64,000 nucleotides of DNA from an uncultured Lachnospiraceae bacterium (GCA_910576975.1 CAJTJY010000006.1:1-64000); one strand, 5' to 3'. Positions 18,331 through 27,559 are shown, counted from the stretch's first letter. The notes: a model not told the origin generated them from the sequence alone. Numbers and translations are program-made.

Positions 18331-19653
18331 CTATTTTACTGTTTTTGACGCCACGCTGCTCCATAAACCGGGATATATTGTTTTCCCTTTTTTGACATAA
18401 GCCCGTACACGCACATAGTATTTCTTATTTCTCTTTAAATTGTTTAACGTAACCGATGATGATGCGACGTTTTTCGTTTTTGCGCCTCTAAAATTTTTAT
18501 CTGTCGCATATTGTATCTGATAACCATCGGAACCATATTGGGTATTGAAATTGACATATAGTCTCTTACTATAATAACTGGATATAGACAATTTGGGCCT
18601 TGGCACTTTTTTTGGTTTTACAATCAGGGTGTATGCCTTAAACTTATTACTGCCATCCATTGCCGTCACAGTGAATTTTACAATGCCGGGACGCCTTGTC
18701 ATGACGTTTCCCTTGCTATTAATCTCTGCAATAGAAGAATTGCTTGATCTCCATTCACATGTTTTTACTGTCGTGTTGGCGGGATTGAATTTCACAGACA
18801 ATTTCACCTTGGTTCCAGATACTACGCTGTTTGGCTTATTTGAGGAAATGGAAAGAGACTTTGTCATGATCTTCTCTTTCCATTGCAGCGTATAACGCCC
18901 ACGGTCATAACCATAAGGATAAATCTGCACATAATAAGTTCCCGGCGCCAGTGTGACCTCGTATAGATATGTTTTCGGCTGAGTCTCACTTGCATTAAAT
19001 ATGTTAGTTTTATGGAGTTCTATATTGTCTTTGTCCCAAATCTGAAAATTGGAATCCTCAATGCGGGCGGTATAAATGATCTGTATCGTTTGCTTCTTCT
19101 CCAGATCAATCCTATAAAAATCCACAGTATCATCCTCTGACAAAAAACCTGTGACTTTTTGATTTTTATTTAGTTTCTGTGCTGTTGAAAATTCGTTATT
19201 GTTTGAGCTTTCGTTATTTTGAGCAGATATAAAAGATGCCTTAATTTTGTAATTTCCGATATGTTTTCCATAGCCCCATACTTTGACCGTATAGTTTCCT
19301 GCTTCTAATGCCAATGTTCGGGCAGAAGTCTTTGGGGAAATGTTTGACGAATTAAATACCTCATTTTTGTGATATTCCCTAGTCATATCCTCATTAGATA
19401 TGCTGTAATAAGCGTCCTCGATATCCCAGCCCTGATATGTGACTGTAAGCCAGCCGTCCGAAGGAAGTTTTACTTCGTAAAAATTAGCGGCGCCTTCCGT
19501 TGCAATTGTACCTGAAGCAAAGATATCGTCTAGGGGCAGCCGAATTGTATCAACTCCAGAATCCGCCTTTACAGTGGTTGCGGACATGGCAATGCCACCA
19601 AACGCCATAACAATAGCCAAAATAAATGATAACAACTTTTTGCACTTTTTCAT
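18331..19653 (-). CDS. Secreted protein with PPC, Big2 and FN3 domains
   Basis: The start is ATG 19653 behind GGAGGTTATT. The 440-residue product has a lysine-rich signal peptide (residues 1-31, cleavage near T-V-K-A-D). Two PPC-like beta-sandwich domains follow (about 40-140 and 155-260), each with V-D-F-Y/N-F-Y and Y-T-V-K or Y-Y-V-Q motifs. Next come a bacterial Ig-like group 2 domain (about 270-350, S-S-N-S-S-I-A) and a fibronectin-III-like C-terminal domain (about 355-440, Y-Y-V-R-V-R-A-Y). No sortase motif or catalytic domain is visible, so it is probably a binding or structural surface protein that lost or never had an enzyme module. Confidence 0.85.
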   Translation of the reverse strand: MKKCKKLLSFILAIVMAFGGIAMSATTVKADSGVDTIRLPLDDIFASGTIATEGAANFYEVKLPSDGWLTVTYQGWDIEDAYYSISNEDMTREYHKNEVFNSSNISPKTSARTLALEAGNYTVKVWGYGKHIGNYKIKASFISAQNNESSNNNEFSTAQKLNKNQKVTGFLSEDDTVDFYRIDLEKKQTIQIIYTARIEDSNFQIWDKDNIELHKTNIFNASETQPKTYLYEVTLAPGTYYVQIYPYGYDRGRYTLQWKEKIMTKSLSISSNKPNSVVSGTKVKLSVKFNPANTTVKTCEWRSSNSSIAEINSKGNVMTRRPGIVKFTVTAMDGSNKFKAYTLIVKPKKVPRPKLSISSYYSKRLYVNFNTQYGSDGYQIQYATDKNFRGAKTKNVASSSVTLNNLKRNKKYYVRVRAYVKKGKTIYPGLWSSVASKTVK

Positions 19654-19769
19654 AATAACCTCCAATATTTCGTTGTAGCTTAAAAGCTACCTGTTTTTTG
19701 AATCTAATTCTATTTAATTACTGCACAGCAAGCTGGACAGAGCATGCCTTACTTTATGCATTGCCTATC

Positions 19770-20098
19770 TTACTTCATGAAATCATCCGCCACAAGAATC
19801 CAGCCCGGTCTTGAGGCGATGAGGCGCATCGTTGTCAGATATGTGCAAGATTGAGAAAAATAGCCTGCAAACGTTGCGCCATGCCCCGAAAGCATCTGCG
19901 ACAGCCCTTTTATCTTCTTACGATATCTGTCAAATTAAACCCCCAGTAATCCTTGTAATAATTCATCTCCTGAAAGATGTTCCATAGCATTCAATGCCGT
20001 TCGCATCATGTCTGGCAAATACAATGTCCAAATTTTATGATTACGACATTGTTTGCGCCACCATGCATACCGCCATTGGCAATACAAGTTTTTCTCAT
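19770..20098 (-). pseudogene. Decayed small gene, or a 30-residue peptide gene followed by remnants
   Basis: An excellent AGGAGGGAACC site precedes ATG 20098. That frame gives a 30-residue peptide ending at 20006 with Cys at 5, 28 and 30. In the overlapping frame a coding-like reading continues (L-Y-L-P-D-M-M-R-T-A-L-N), hits a TAA near 19935, and goes on in the same frame (F-D-R-Y-R-K-K-I-K to D-D-F-M-K) to a stop at 19770. A single ancestral gene with one frameshift and one nonsense change explains this best; an independent small peptide is the alternative. Family not recognised. Confidence 0.4.
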
Positions 20099-20426
20099 GG
20101 TTCCCTCCTCTCATTTTTTCTGACATTATTCTATTTTTTTAAATTTTTCTAAAAAATGGAAATAACATTATTTTTTATTATATCATGTAAAACATACTGC
20201 TTCAAGCAAAAATACAGCCATATGGAATGCTCCTTTTGACACTCTCTTAGTCCAGCAACTCCCTTTCCAGATAAGACCACTTTAAATAATCTGGATTGCT
20301 ATAATAAATATTTGAATTAAAATCGGAAATTTCATCACTGATAAAGGAAGAAGACACATCCATCAAAGCCTGTTCTATACTTTCCTCCTAATACGTTGGT
20401 AAACAAACTTTAATATTTATAACTCT
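20099..20426. other. Stretch without a recognised gene
   Basis: AT-rich DNA between the decayed gene and the DUF3990 remnant. Short minus-strand readings (such as one ending with S-N-P-D-Y-L-K-W-S-Y-L-E-R-E-L near 20250) look protein-like but have no start, so they are probably remnants of another gene. Confidence 0.35.
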
Positions 20427-20615
20427 TTATTTTCCAAAATAAGAATATACATTCATGATTCCTTGTCTCGACTTTCTATCTGCCCATCTGTACGCTTTCA
20501 TATAATCATTTGCGCAATAAAATCCCCATGAAAAATCTTTCGTATAACGAGTTTTTCTTATTTCTGGAAATACTACTTCCTCATCCCTTCCATGGTAAAC
20601 CAATATCTTGCCCAA
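20427..20615 (-). pseudogene. Truncated DUF3990-like protein
   Basis: A 62-residue reading beginning M-G-K-I-L-V-Y-H-G with P-E-I-R-K-T-R-Y-T-K-D-F and W-G-F-Y-C. This matches the N-terminal third of DUF3990 proteins (about 150-180 residues), which often occur in small paired loci resembling toxin-antitoxin units. It stops early after V-Y-S-Y-F-G-K, so the copy is truncated and presumably inactive. Confidence 0.65.
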
Positions 20616-20974
20616 TTGCGTTTTCTCCCTTCTGATTTTGCAACATTGACGCCGTCCCCTAATTTATCCCTCTATAGAAAACCACTTCTGCAATCCATGC
20701 CAATACATCATAGTCGTTCAAATCCAAGCCCCCAATCAACATGTCCCTATGTAACACAGCATGATTTCTTCTAAAAGATTTTTGCAAAAATTTCTCTATA
20801 TGCCATTCCAATATTACAATTTATCACATTACTCAATATCACCACTTTTTCAATCATTTCTTTCATACAGCTATTTTTCTGTTTCAATATAGCCTCCAAT
20901 ATTTCGTGACACAGATTCATTCCGTTTCTCTTTTTGTAATTCTGCCATCTTGCTCGGCGTTTAAGACACTCTCA
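20616..20974. other. Degenerate region upstream of the DUF3990 remnant
   Basis: Minus-strand readings here look like scraps of short helical proteins (for example one starting M-K-E-M-I-E-K-V-V near 20860 and another with L-N-D-Y-D-V-L-A-W near 20720), interrupted by stops. They may be the eroded partner gene of the DUF3990 protein. No intact gene. Confidence 0.35.
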
Positions 20975-21382
20975 TCACTTGTTTCTGGTCTTTACCTGTT
21001 TTACTTTACTATAAGGACCATAAACATTGTCTCTTTTGGAATCTTTCTCATATGCGCATACTTTCACATAATATGTTTTTCCATTTTTTAACTTTGCAAG
21101 GGTCACGCTGGTTTTGCCTATACTGACAGTTTTTATTCCCTTTTTGAATTTTTTATCTGTCGTATACAACAATTTATAGCCTTTTGCCCCTGGCACCTTA
21201 TTGACGACGACTTTCACGTTCTGTTTGGAATTGCTTACCGCCTTTTTTATGGACGGTTTCTTAACTGTAACTTTATAACATATTGCATATATATTAAAAT
21301 CTTTTTCCGTTATATGCCTGTTCATCCTCCCAGCTCCTTTTCTATTTTCTGTTTTCATAAGATATAAAAGCAGGACTGGCAC
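20975..21382 (-). pseudogene. C-terminal FN3-domain remnant of a secreted protein
   Basis: The frame gives 135 residues, of which about 50-130 form one fibronectin-III-like domain: Y-K-L-L-Y-T-T-D-K-K-F, S-V-T-L-A-K-L-K-N-G and Y-Y-V-K-V-C-A-Y. It closely parallels the final domain of the secreted protein encoded at 18331-19653. There is no signal peptide and no good ribosome-binding site, so it is probably the surviving 3' end of a paralogue. Confidence 0.6.
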
Positions 21383-21691
21383 ATGAAAGAAATGTCATAC
21401 AAAATATGGTAACTCCCTCTCTCAGAACATACCAAATCCTGTATCTTCATTTCTTAATGCGACAGCCCTTTTTCTTCTAAATTCTATACCGCTTGTGGTC
21501 AGAAAAATATTAAAATATCTGAATGCAGAGAAAGCAGCTTCATTCATATCCTCGATCTGCAAGCCACTTGTTCATGATACGGGCACATTATATAAATATA
21601 TACCAGATGTGTCAACACGCCGCTGCAGCCAAATTGCACCATCCGCCCGTTTTGCACATACAATATAATAAGTGAGAATAAGGAGCACCTT
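21383..21691. other. Intergenic stretch before the ABC importer genes
   Basis: It contains a half-copy of the dispersed GCGACAGCCC hairpin end (21460-21472) and A/T-rich DNA that may hold the promoter for the plus-strand ABC genes; no convincing -35/-10 pair with normal spacing was found. No substrate-binding protein gene is here. Confidence 0.4.
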
Positions 21692-22459
21692 ATGGAAAAA
21701 TTGATGGAAATCAACCATGTGGGCTATTCCTATCATACCATGCAGGGAGAAACCCCAGCGTTGTCCAATATAAATTTTACGGTTCACAAGGGTGACTTTT
21801 TAGCGATTGTCGGTCCTAGCGGATGCGGCAAATCCACCCTCCTTTCCCTGTTGGCAGGCTTGATAGAACCGGAACACGGTTCTATTTTGCTTTATGGGCA
21901 AAAATTATATCAAAAGGCCAGCGGGACCATTGGCTATATGCTGCAGCACGACCATCTGTTTGAATGGCGCACCATTGAAAAAAATGTCCTGTTGGGACTG
22001 GAAATTCAGAAAAAATTAACGCCTGCCGCCAAGGATAAGATATATGACATGCTCAAGACCTATGGCCTTTACAAGTTTAAGAACGCAAGGCCCTCCCAAC
22101 TTTCCGGAGGAATGAGACAGCGTGCCGCCTTAATCCGCACCCTTGCGCTGGAACCGGAATTACTGCTTTTAGACGAGCCATTTTCTGCCCTGGACTATCA
22201 GACAAGGCTAACTGTGGGCGACGATATCGGCTCTATTATAAAAAAAGAACAGAAGACAGCGATCTTAGTCACACATGATTTATCAGAAGCAGTAAGCCTT
22301 GGCAGCAAAGTCCTGATTTTGAGCAAACGCCCGGCAACGATCAAATGCGTTATAAATATTGACTTCCCGGAAAATGTCAGTCCCTTGGAACGAAGGAATT
22401 TACCGGAATTTAAAGATTATTTTAATAAAATATGGAAGGAGTTGAATCATGATGAGTGA
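21692..22459 (+). CDS. NitT/TauT-type ABC importer ATPase
   Basis: A 255-residue ATPase starting at ATG 21692 behind AAGGAGCACC. Walker A is G-P-S-G-C-G-K-S-T near residue 44, Q-loop M-L-Q-H-D-H, signature L-S-G-G-M-R-Q-R-A near 142, Walker B L-L-L-L-D-E-P-F-S-A-L-D. The F-S-A-L-D form and length fit SsuB/TauB/ThiZ-like subunits. It overlaps the permease start by 11 nt. Substrates of this group include alkanesulfonates, taurine, nitrate and thiamine precursors; the absent binding protein prevents a choice. Confidence 0.92.
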   Translation: MEKLMEINHVGYSYHTMQGETPALSNINFTVHKGDFLAIVGPSGCGKSTLLSLLAGLIEPEHGSILLYGQKLYQKASGTIGYMLQHDHLFEWRTIEKNVLLGLEIQKKLTPAAKDKIYDMLKTYGLYKFKNARPSQLSGGMRQRAALIRTLALEPELLLLDEPFSALDYQTRLTVGDDIGSIIKKEQKTAILVTHDLSEAVSLGSKVLILSKRPATIKCVINIDFPENVSPLERRNLPEFKDYFNKIWKELNHDE

Positions 22460-23252
22460 GATTTCTCTTGCGCAGCAGAAGTTTCTGCTTACTCAAAAGA
22501 GGCACAGGCGTACCGTGGCCGTCAGCCGTTTTTTCATTTTCCTGTGTTTCTTCGGACTGTGGGAAGGAGCCGCAAGGCTTGGATGGATTGATTCCTTCTT
22601 CTTCAGCAGTCCCTCCCGGGTACTCTTATGCGCTTACAATATGGCTTTGGACCATTCCCTGTTCATTCATATCGGCGTTACGCTGTTTGAAACAGTCGCT
22701 AGTTTTGCACTAGCTTTAATTCTGGCTGTAACTGTAACAATTATATTATGGTTTAACAAAAAGATTTCAGAAACCATGGAACCTTATCTGGTAATTTTAA
22801 ACAGCCTGCCCAAATCTGCCTTAGCGCCCCTTTTGATTGTATGGCTGGGCGCCAATTACAACACCATTATCATCACTGGCATGTCCGTGGCAGTTTTTGG
22901 GTCAATTTTGAACCTTTACACCAGCTTTCAGTCGGTGGATCCTGAAAAGATCAAGCTCATTCGGACTTTGGGTGGAACAAAATATCATATTCTCGCCAAA
23001 GTGGTGCTCCCTGCCAGCATCCCGTCTTTCTTTTCGATTATGAAAGTAAATATCGGCTTATGCTTGGTCGGAGTGATCATCGGAGAATTTATTTCTTCCA
23101 GGCAGGGGCTTGGCTACCTGATCATCTATGGAAGCCAAGTGTTTAAACTAGACTGGGTGATTATGTCGATTGTGATTTTATGTCTTGTTGCCTGGGGGCT
23201 TTACAGCCTGCTCAGCCGCCTAGAACAGAACTATCAAAAACGCATGTCTTAA
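22449..23252 (+). CDS. NitT/TauT-type ABC importer permease
   Basis: A 267-residue protein with about six transmembrane helices. The ATPase-contacting EAA-like loop appears in I-R-T-L-G-G-T-K-Y-H-I near residue 175. The start ATG at 22449 lies inside the end of the ATPase gene behind AAGGAGTTGAA. It is the usual SsuC-like partner. The gene ends the operon; the expected lipoprotein binding protein is neither upstream nor downstream, so it is encoded elsewhere or was lost in this rearranged zone. Confidence 0.9.
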   Translation: MMSEISLAQQKFLLTQKRHRRTVAVSRFFIFLCFFGLWEGAARLGWIDSFFFSSPSRVLLCAYNMALDHSLFIHIGVTLFETVASFALALILAVTVTIILWFNKKISETMEPYLVILNSLPKSALAPLLIVWLGANYNTIIITGMSVAVFGSILNLYTSFQSVDPEKIKLIRTLGGTKYHILAKVVLPASIPSFFSIMKVNIGLCLVGVIIGEFISSRQGLGYLIIYGSQVFKLDWVIMSIVILCLVAWGLYSLLSRLEQNYQKRMS

Positions 23253-23366
23253 AACAGGTAATCATAATGTCTTCATTTAAGGCATACTTCTTATGATTAG
23301 GGATGGGACTGTTGCAGAATGCAGCTTAGATAGAATATACGGAAACTCTAATAAAAACGTTTTTTA
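23253..23366. other. Spacer after the importer operon
   Basis: Short intergenic DNA carrying another half-copy of the dispersed hairpin end (GGGACTGTTGCA, about 23306-23317). No gene. Confidence 0.4.
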
Positions 23367-23621
23367 GTTTCCAAATTTTGCAATTCAAAGCGCCAAAAGG
23401 GGGCTTTCGCACGGATGTACTTGCCTGTTTAAAAGTTCTTGCCGCTCATGCGGCAAAGACAGAATGCACAAAATTATTCTGGGAAGCTAGCTTCCCAAGA
23501 TAATATTTGTGCATATTGTTTTCATTGCTTTGCAATGTAAACCTTTTAAACAGGCAAGTACATCCGTGCGACAGCTCCCTTTTGGCATTATAATATCGGC
23601 CATTATAAAAAATTTGGAAAC
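23367..23621. repeat. Long palindromic element with nested hairpins
   Basis: Outer arms GTTTCCAAATTT (23367-23378) and AAATTTGGAAAC (23610-23621) pair exactly. A longer arm at 23392-23435 pairs with 23543-23586: its inner 27 bp (23409-23435 with 23543-23569) are perfect, the remaining 17 have two mismatches. The interior holds three hairpins: TTGCCGC/GCGGCAA near 23440-23458, a nearly complete 49-nt stem-loop at 23465-23513, and CATTGC/GCAATG at 23523-23537. DNA or RNA from it would fold into a four-way cloverleaf. There is no coding frame of note. It resembles a MITE or a structured RNA; which is undecided. Confidence 0.8.
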
Positions 23622-23636
23622 TCAAAAAATGTTCTC

Positions 23637-23685
23637 TTGACAAATCAGAAAACATAGGTATAATAGGAAACATAAGTTGCGCAAC
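23637..23685 (+). promoter_or_regulatory. Promoter and probable TetR operator
   Basis: TTGACA (23637-23642), 16-nt spacer, TATAAT (23659-23664). Directly downstream GTTGCGCAAC (23676-23685) is a perfect 10-bp palindrome between promoter and tetR start, a natural site for autorepression. Confidence 0.75.
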
Positions 23686-23711
23686 ATCAGATTCAAAATG
23701 GAGGTAAAGGA

Positions 23712-24275
23712 ATGCCGCCAAAATACAAATTCACAAGAGAACAGATTATCGCTGCTGCTTTAACTTTGACAAAAGAACATGGGATCAGCGGTTTGACCGC
23801 TAGAGGCGTGGCCGCAAAACTTGGCTCATCTGCGAAACCTATTTTTGGATTATTTCACAATATGGAGGAATTGCAAAGCGAGGTTATAAATTCAGCGAAT
23901 ATGCTTTATCAGTCTTATATACAAAGAGGCATAGCTGATAAAAAATATCCTCCATATAAAGCAAGTGGCATGGCATATATTCAATTTGCGAAAGAAGAAA
24001 AAGAATTGTTTAAAATACTTTTTATGCGTGACCGGACAAAAGAAAATATCGAAGAAAATCGAGATCAGATACGCCCTCTTTTGAAAATGATAATGAAAAA
24101 TCTTGCGATAAGCGAAGATCAAGCATTCCTCTTTCACTTAGAAATGTGGATTTTTGTTCATGGCATTGCCACTATGATAGCCACTTCCTACTTGAATTGG
24201 GATATAGCGTTTATAAGCAGGACATTGACTGACGCCTATGAAGGATTAAAGCACCGCTATACAGGAGGAAATTAA
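23712..24275 (+). CDS. TetR-family transcriptional regulator
   Basis: A 187-residue protein starting at ATG 23712 behind GGAGGTAAAGGA. Residues 8-55 form the TetR DNA-binding domain: F-T-R-E-Q-I-I-A-A-A-L, G-L-T-A-R-G-V-A-A-K-L-G, and K-P-I-F-G-L-F. The remaining helical domain would bind a ligand. It is the first gene of an operon with a drug-type ABC exporter, with only a stop/start junction before the ATPase gene, and likely represses this operon through the palindrome upstream. Confidence 0.92.
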   Translation: MPPKYKFTREQIIAAALTLTKEHGISGLTARGVAAKLGSSAKPIFGLFHNMEELQSEVINSANMLYQSYIQRGIADKKYPPYKASGMAYIQFAKEEKELFKILFMRDRTKENIEENRDQIRPLLKMIMKNLAISEDQAFLFHLEMWIFVHGIATMIATSYLNWDIAFISRTLTDAYEGLKHRYTGGN

Positions 24276-25190
24276 ATGAGCAATATGATCCAAATCGATC
24301 ACCTTAGCAAAAACTTTGGAAAAGTGAAAGCTGTTCAAGATTTAAGTTTTCGAGTCAAAGAGGGAGAGTTATTCGCTTTTCTTGGTATCAATGGCGCAGG
24401 AAAATCCACTACTATAAATATAATGTGCGGACAACTGTCAAAAGACAGCGGTCACATTTTAATTGACGGACACGACTTAGATAAGGACATCGATTTTGTG
24501 AAGCGTGAACTTGGCGTAGTGTTCCAATCTTCTGTTCTCGATTCCGCACTCTCCGTTTACGATAATTTGGAAAGCCGCGCCGCTTTATACGGCATTACTG
24601 GTATGGAATTCAAAAAAAGACTTGCAGAACTCGCAAAAATACTTGATTTTGAGGATTTCGTCAAACGTACCGTCGCTAAATTATCGGGAGGGCAGCGCAG
24701 AAGAATCGATATTGCCCGCGCATTGTTTCATATGCCCAAAATCCTTATTCTTGACGAGCCTACAACAGGACTTGACCCACAAACTCGTAAAACGCTTTGG
24801 AACGTCATATCCAATTTTCGTAAGGATGAAAAGATGACCGTGTTTCTAACTACACATTATATGGAAGAAGCTGCAGAAGCCGACTATATCGTGATTATCG
24901 ATGGTGGTGAGATATCCGCAAAAGGCACGCCGCTCGAACTCAAAAATACTTATACGGGAGATTACATCACCCTCTATGGCGTAACGGAAGATATGATCAA
25001 GGCTCTTGGCGTAACGTACGAGCAGATCAGAAACGGTTATCGTCTTTTTGTTCCAAACACAAGGGCTGCAACCGATCTTATTGTGAAACATCCCCAATTG
25101 TTCCATGATTATGAAATAACGAAAGGGAAAATGGACGATGTATTTCTTGCGGTCACGGGTAAAACGCTGATAGGAGGTGTAGAAAAATGA
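24276..25190 (+). CDS. DrrA-type ABC exporter ATPase
   Basis: A 304-residue ATPase immediately following tetR (AGGAGGAAATTAA then ATG). Walker A G-I-N-G-A-G-K-S-T near 38, signature L-S-G-G-Q-R-R-R near 136, Walker B I-L-I-L-D-E-P-T-T-G-L-D near 156, and the extended DrrA-like C-terminal domain. It should energise the overlapping permease for drug, bacteriocin or lipid export. Confidence 0.93.
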   Translation: MSNMIQIDHLSKNFGKVKAVQDLSFRVKEGELFAFLGINGAGKSTTINIMCGQLSKDSGHILIDGHDLDKDIDFVKRELGVVFQSSVLDSALSVYDNLESRAALYGITGMEFKKRLAELAKILDFEDFVKRTVAKLSGGQRRRIDIARALFHMPKILILDEPTTGLDPQTRKTLWNVISNFRKDEKMTVFLTTHYMEEAAEADYIVIIDGGEISAKGTPLELKNTYTGDYITLYGVTEDMIKALGVTYEQIRNGYRLFVPNTRAATDLIVKHPQLFHDYEITKGKMDDVFLAVTGKTLIGGVEK

Positions 25191-26083
25191 GTATCTTGTT
25201 CATGCTTATAAAAAGAAATGTCAAACTGTTTTTCAAAGATAAGGGAATGTTTCTAACCTCTCTGATCACGCCTATTATTTTACTTGTACTTTATGCGACT
25301 TTTCTTGGCAATGTGTACCGTGATAGTTTTACCTCTAACCTGCCTGACGCATTGAAGCTTTCTGAAAGCATCATAGAAGGGCTTGTGGGCGGTCAGCTTA
25401 TATCTTCGATTCTAGCCGTTTCATGCGTGACAGTTGCTTTTTGTTCCAATTTTTTAATGGTACAAGACAAGGCTAACGGTACTATAAAAGATTTCAAAAT
25501 ATCTCCTGTAAAAGCCTCAACGCTTTCTATGGGTTATTATTTTGCAACTTTGCTTTCAACGCTTATCATTTGCTTCGTTGCAACGGGCATTTGTTTAATT
25601 TATGTGGCTATCGTTGGATGGCATATGTCGCTAACAGACATATTCCTTTTATTCTTTGACATTTTACTGCTTGTTTTGTTTGGAACAGCTCTATCTTCAG
25701 TGATCAACTTTTTCTTATCAACACAAGGACAGATTTCAGCAGTAGGTACCATTATTAGTTCAGGATACGGTTTTATTTGCGGCGCATATATGCCGATCTC
25801 GTCATTTGGAGAAGGACTACAGAAAACAATTTCATTTTTACCAGGAACTTACGGTACTTCGCTTATTCGCAATCACGCTATGCAAGGCGTTCTTGCCAAA
25901 ATGCAAAATCAAGGCATCCCAACAGAGATCATTGCAGAAATAAGAGATTCTCTTGATTGCAATCTGTATTTTTTTGACAATCAAGTAAGCACGTCAACCA
26001 TGTATATGATACTTTGCTTTACGGTCCTCCTACTGATTGCTACATACATTCTGTTAAACACTTTCAAAAAAGATAAAAGTTGA
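25187..26083 (+). CDS. ABC-2-type exporter permease (DrrB-like)
   Basis: A 298-residue membrane protein with about six transmembrane segments and an ABC-2 C-terminal signature region around G-A-Y-M-P-I-S-S-F near residue 200. Start ATG 25187 overlaps the stop of the ATPase gene (ATGA) behind AGGAGGTGTAG. It completes the TetR-regulated exporter operon. Confidence 0.92.
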   Translation: MSILFMLIKRNVKLFFKDKGMFLTSLITPIILLVLYATFLGNVYRDSFTSNLPDALKLSESIIEGLVGGQLISSILAVSCVTVAFCSNFLMVQDKANGTIKDFKISPVKASTLSMGYYFATLLSTLIICFVATGICLIYVAIVGWHMSLTDIFLLFFDILLLVLFGTALSSVINFFLSTQGQISAVGTIISSGYGFICGAYMPISSFGEGLQKTISFLPGTYGTSLIRNHAMQGVLAKMQNQGIPTEIIAEIRDSLDCNLYFFDNQVSTSTMYMILCFTVLLLIATYILLNTFKKDKS

Positions 26084-26176
26084 TTTTTTTAACAGATGCA
26101 GCGGGGTGCAGGCAAACACATTTTTCTATTTCTCATAAGAAAGTTACCATGATCTCTGTCTTTCCATCCGCCATAG

Positions 26177-27391
26177 TTATCCTGAATAGCGCAGTGCGTC
26201 AATAGGCTTCTTCTTTGCAGCCTTATTTGCCGGATAAATTCCAAACGCAATGCCGATCACTGCCGAAAACAGCACGGAAAGCAGCGCCACGTTATGATCC
26301 ATAGATACGCTAAACGCCTGCCCCATAACGGTTGCGATCAATTTCAATGCACACCAGGAACACCCGATTCCAGCCAGACACCCCGCAAGGCTGACAATCA
26401 GCGCTTCCAGCAAAAACTGCGCCATAATGCTTCCCTGTCCTGCCCCAATCGCCTTGCGAATGCCGATTTCTTTGGTACGCTCAGTGACAGATACCAGCAT
26501 AATATTCATGATCCCGATTCCTCCCACCAGGAGGGATATCGCCGCAATTCCTCCCAGCAGAAGCGACATTGTGTGATCTACCTCGGCCATGGCTTCCATT
26601 ACCTCTGACTGATTTTGGATCGCATATGCATCCTCATCATTCCCAAATCGCTTGAAAAGAATTTCTTCTAATTTCTGTTGTGCCTGCTCCATGGAATCTT
26701 CATTTTCAGAGGACACGTAAAATTGATTGATTTCTGGCACATGATCGGCAATCTTGCTCAAGGAAGAATAAGGAATATAGCCCTCTAGCACCACGGTCTC
26801 AGAACTCTCTTCGCTGTTTGCGACCTGCATTGCTGAAAAAGGAGAGACGCAGTCCTCAGAAAGCACGCCGACGATCTGAAACTGCCTGCCGTCCAATGTC
26901 AGAATTTCCCCCGCCGCATCTGCCCGTCCAAAATATTCCACAGCAGTTTCATAAGAAATCACAAGCACATGCGAATGATTCTCAAGATCCGTCTGTTTCA
27001 AGAATCTGCCAGAATATAATTCCATATCCATAATGTCAAAATACCCCCCGCTGGTTCCATATACGTTTATGGAACTGCTAGTATAACCGCTTTTTGCAGT
27101 AACGCTAGTGCGGCCGATCGGCGCAAAGGAGAGAAATTCTTCTTGATCGAGCAAGTCTGTAAATTCTGACAGCTTCAGAGGATTCTCTTTATCATCGCTA
27201 ATGCGCACGCTCAGATAATCGCTTCCCATTTCAGAAATCTGATTAGACACAGAATTGCCCGCCCCGTCGGCTATCGATACTAGGACAATCAAAGACGCTA
27301 CGCCAATGATAATGCCAAGCATGGTCAGAAATGTCCTCAGCTTATTGCCGCAAACCGCATTCCACGCCATTTTTCCAGTTTGAATGATCAC
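26177..27391 (-). CDS. MacB-type ABC transporter permease
   Basis: A 404-residue protein starting with GTG at 27391, overlapping the stop of the ATPase remnant (GTGA). It has the MacB/LolC topology: a first helix (residues 18-40), a large extracellular MacB_PCD domain (about 45-270), and three C-terminal helices within an FtsX-like domain (I-G-G-I-G-I-M-N-I-M, E-R-T-K-E-I-G-I-R-K-A-I-G-A). Such pairs export peptides or antibiotics or work mechanically on the envelope. Its ATPase is destroyed by the prophage, so the transporter is probably non-functional in this lysogen. Confidence 0.92.
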   Translation of the reverse strand: MIIQTGKMAWNAVCGNKLRTFLTMLGIIIGVASLIVLVSIADGAGNSVSNQISEMGSDYLSVRISDDKENPLKLSEFTDLLDQEEFLSFAPIGRTSVTAKSGYTSSSINVYGTSGGYFDIMDMELYSGRFLKQTDLENHSHVLVISYETAVEYFGRADAAGEILTLDGRQFQIVGVLSEDCVSPFSAMQVANSEESSETVVLEGYIPYSSLSKIADHVPEINQFYVSSENEDSMEQAQQKLEEILFKRFGNDEDAYAIQNQSEVMEAMAEVDHTMSLLLGGIAAISLLVGGIGIMNIMLVSVTERTKEIGIRKAIGAGQGSIMAQFLLEALIVSLAGCLAGIGCSWCALKLIATVMGQAFSVSMDHNVALLSVLFSAVIGIAFGIYPANKAAKKKPIDALRYSG

Positions 27392-27559
27392 GCTTCCACC
27401 TCCCTGACCTTTCCATCCCGAATATGTATCTTGCGCTCTGCTTCCTTTGCCACCTGATCGTCGTGCGTAATCAGGACGATCGTATGTCCTGCCTGGTGAA
27501 GAGCATGGAACAATGTCATAATTTCCTGTCCCGTCCTAGAATCCAGATTCCCCGTGGGC
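27388..27559 (-). pseudogene. MacB-type ABC ATPase, 3' part left of the prophage junction
   Basis: The reading begins at the junction with P-T-G-N-L-D-S-R-T-G-Q-E-I and continues through V-L-I-T-H-D to the stop at 27388. It is the C-terminal third (about 55 residues) of an ATPase that should be about 225 residues. The residues expected before P-T-G (a D-E or E-E of Walker B) are replaced by foreign sequence with stops. The 5' part should lie beyond the other prophage end, outside this window. Confidence 0.9.
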
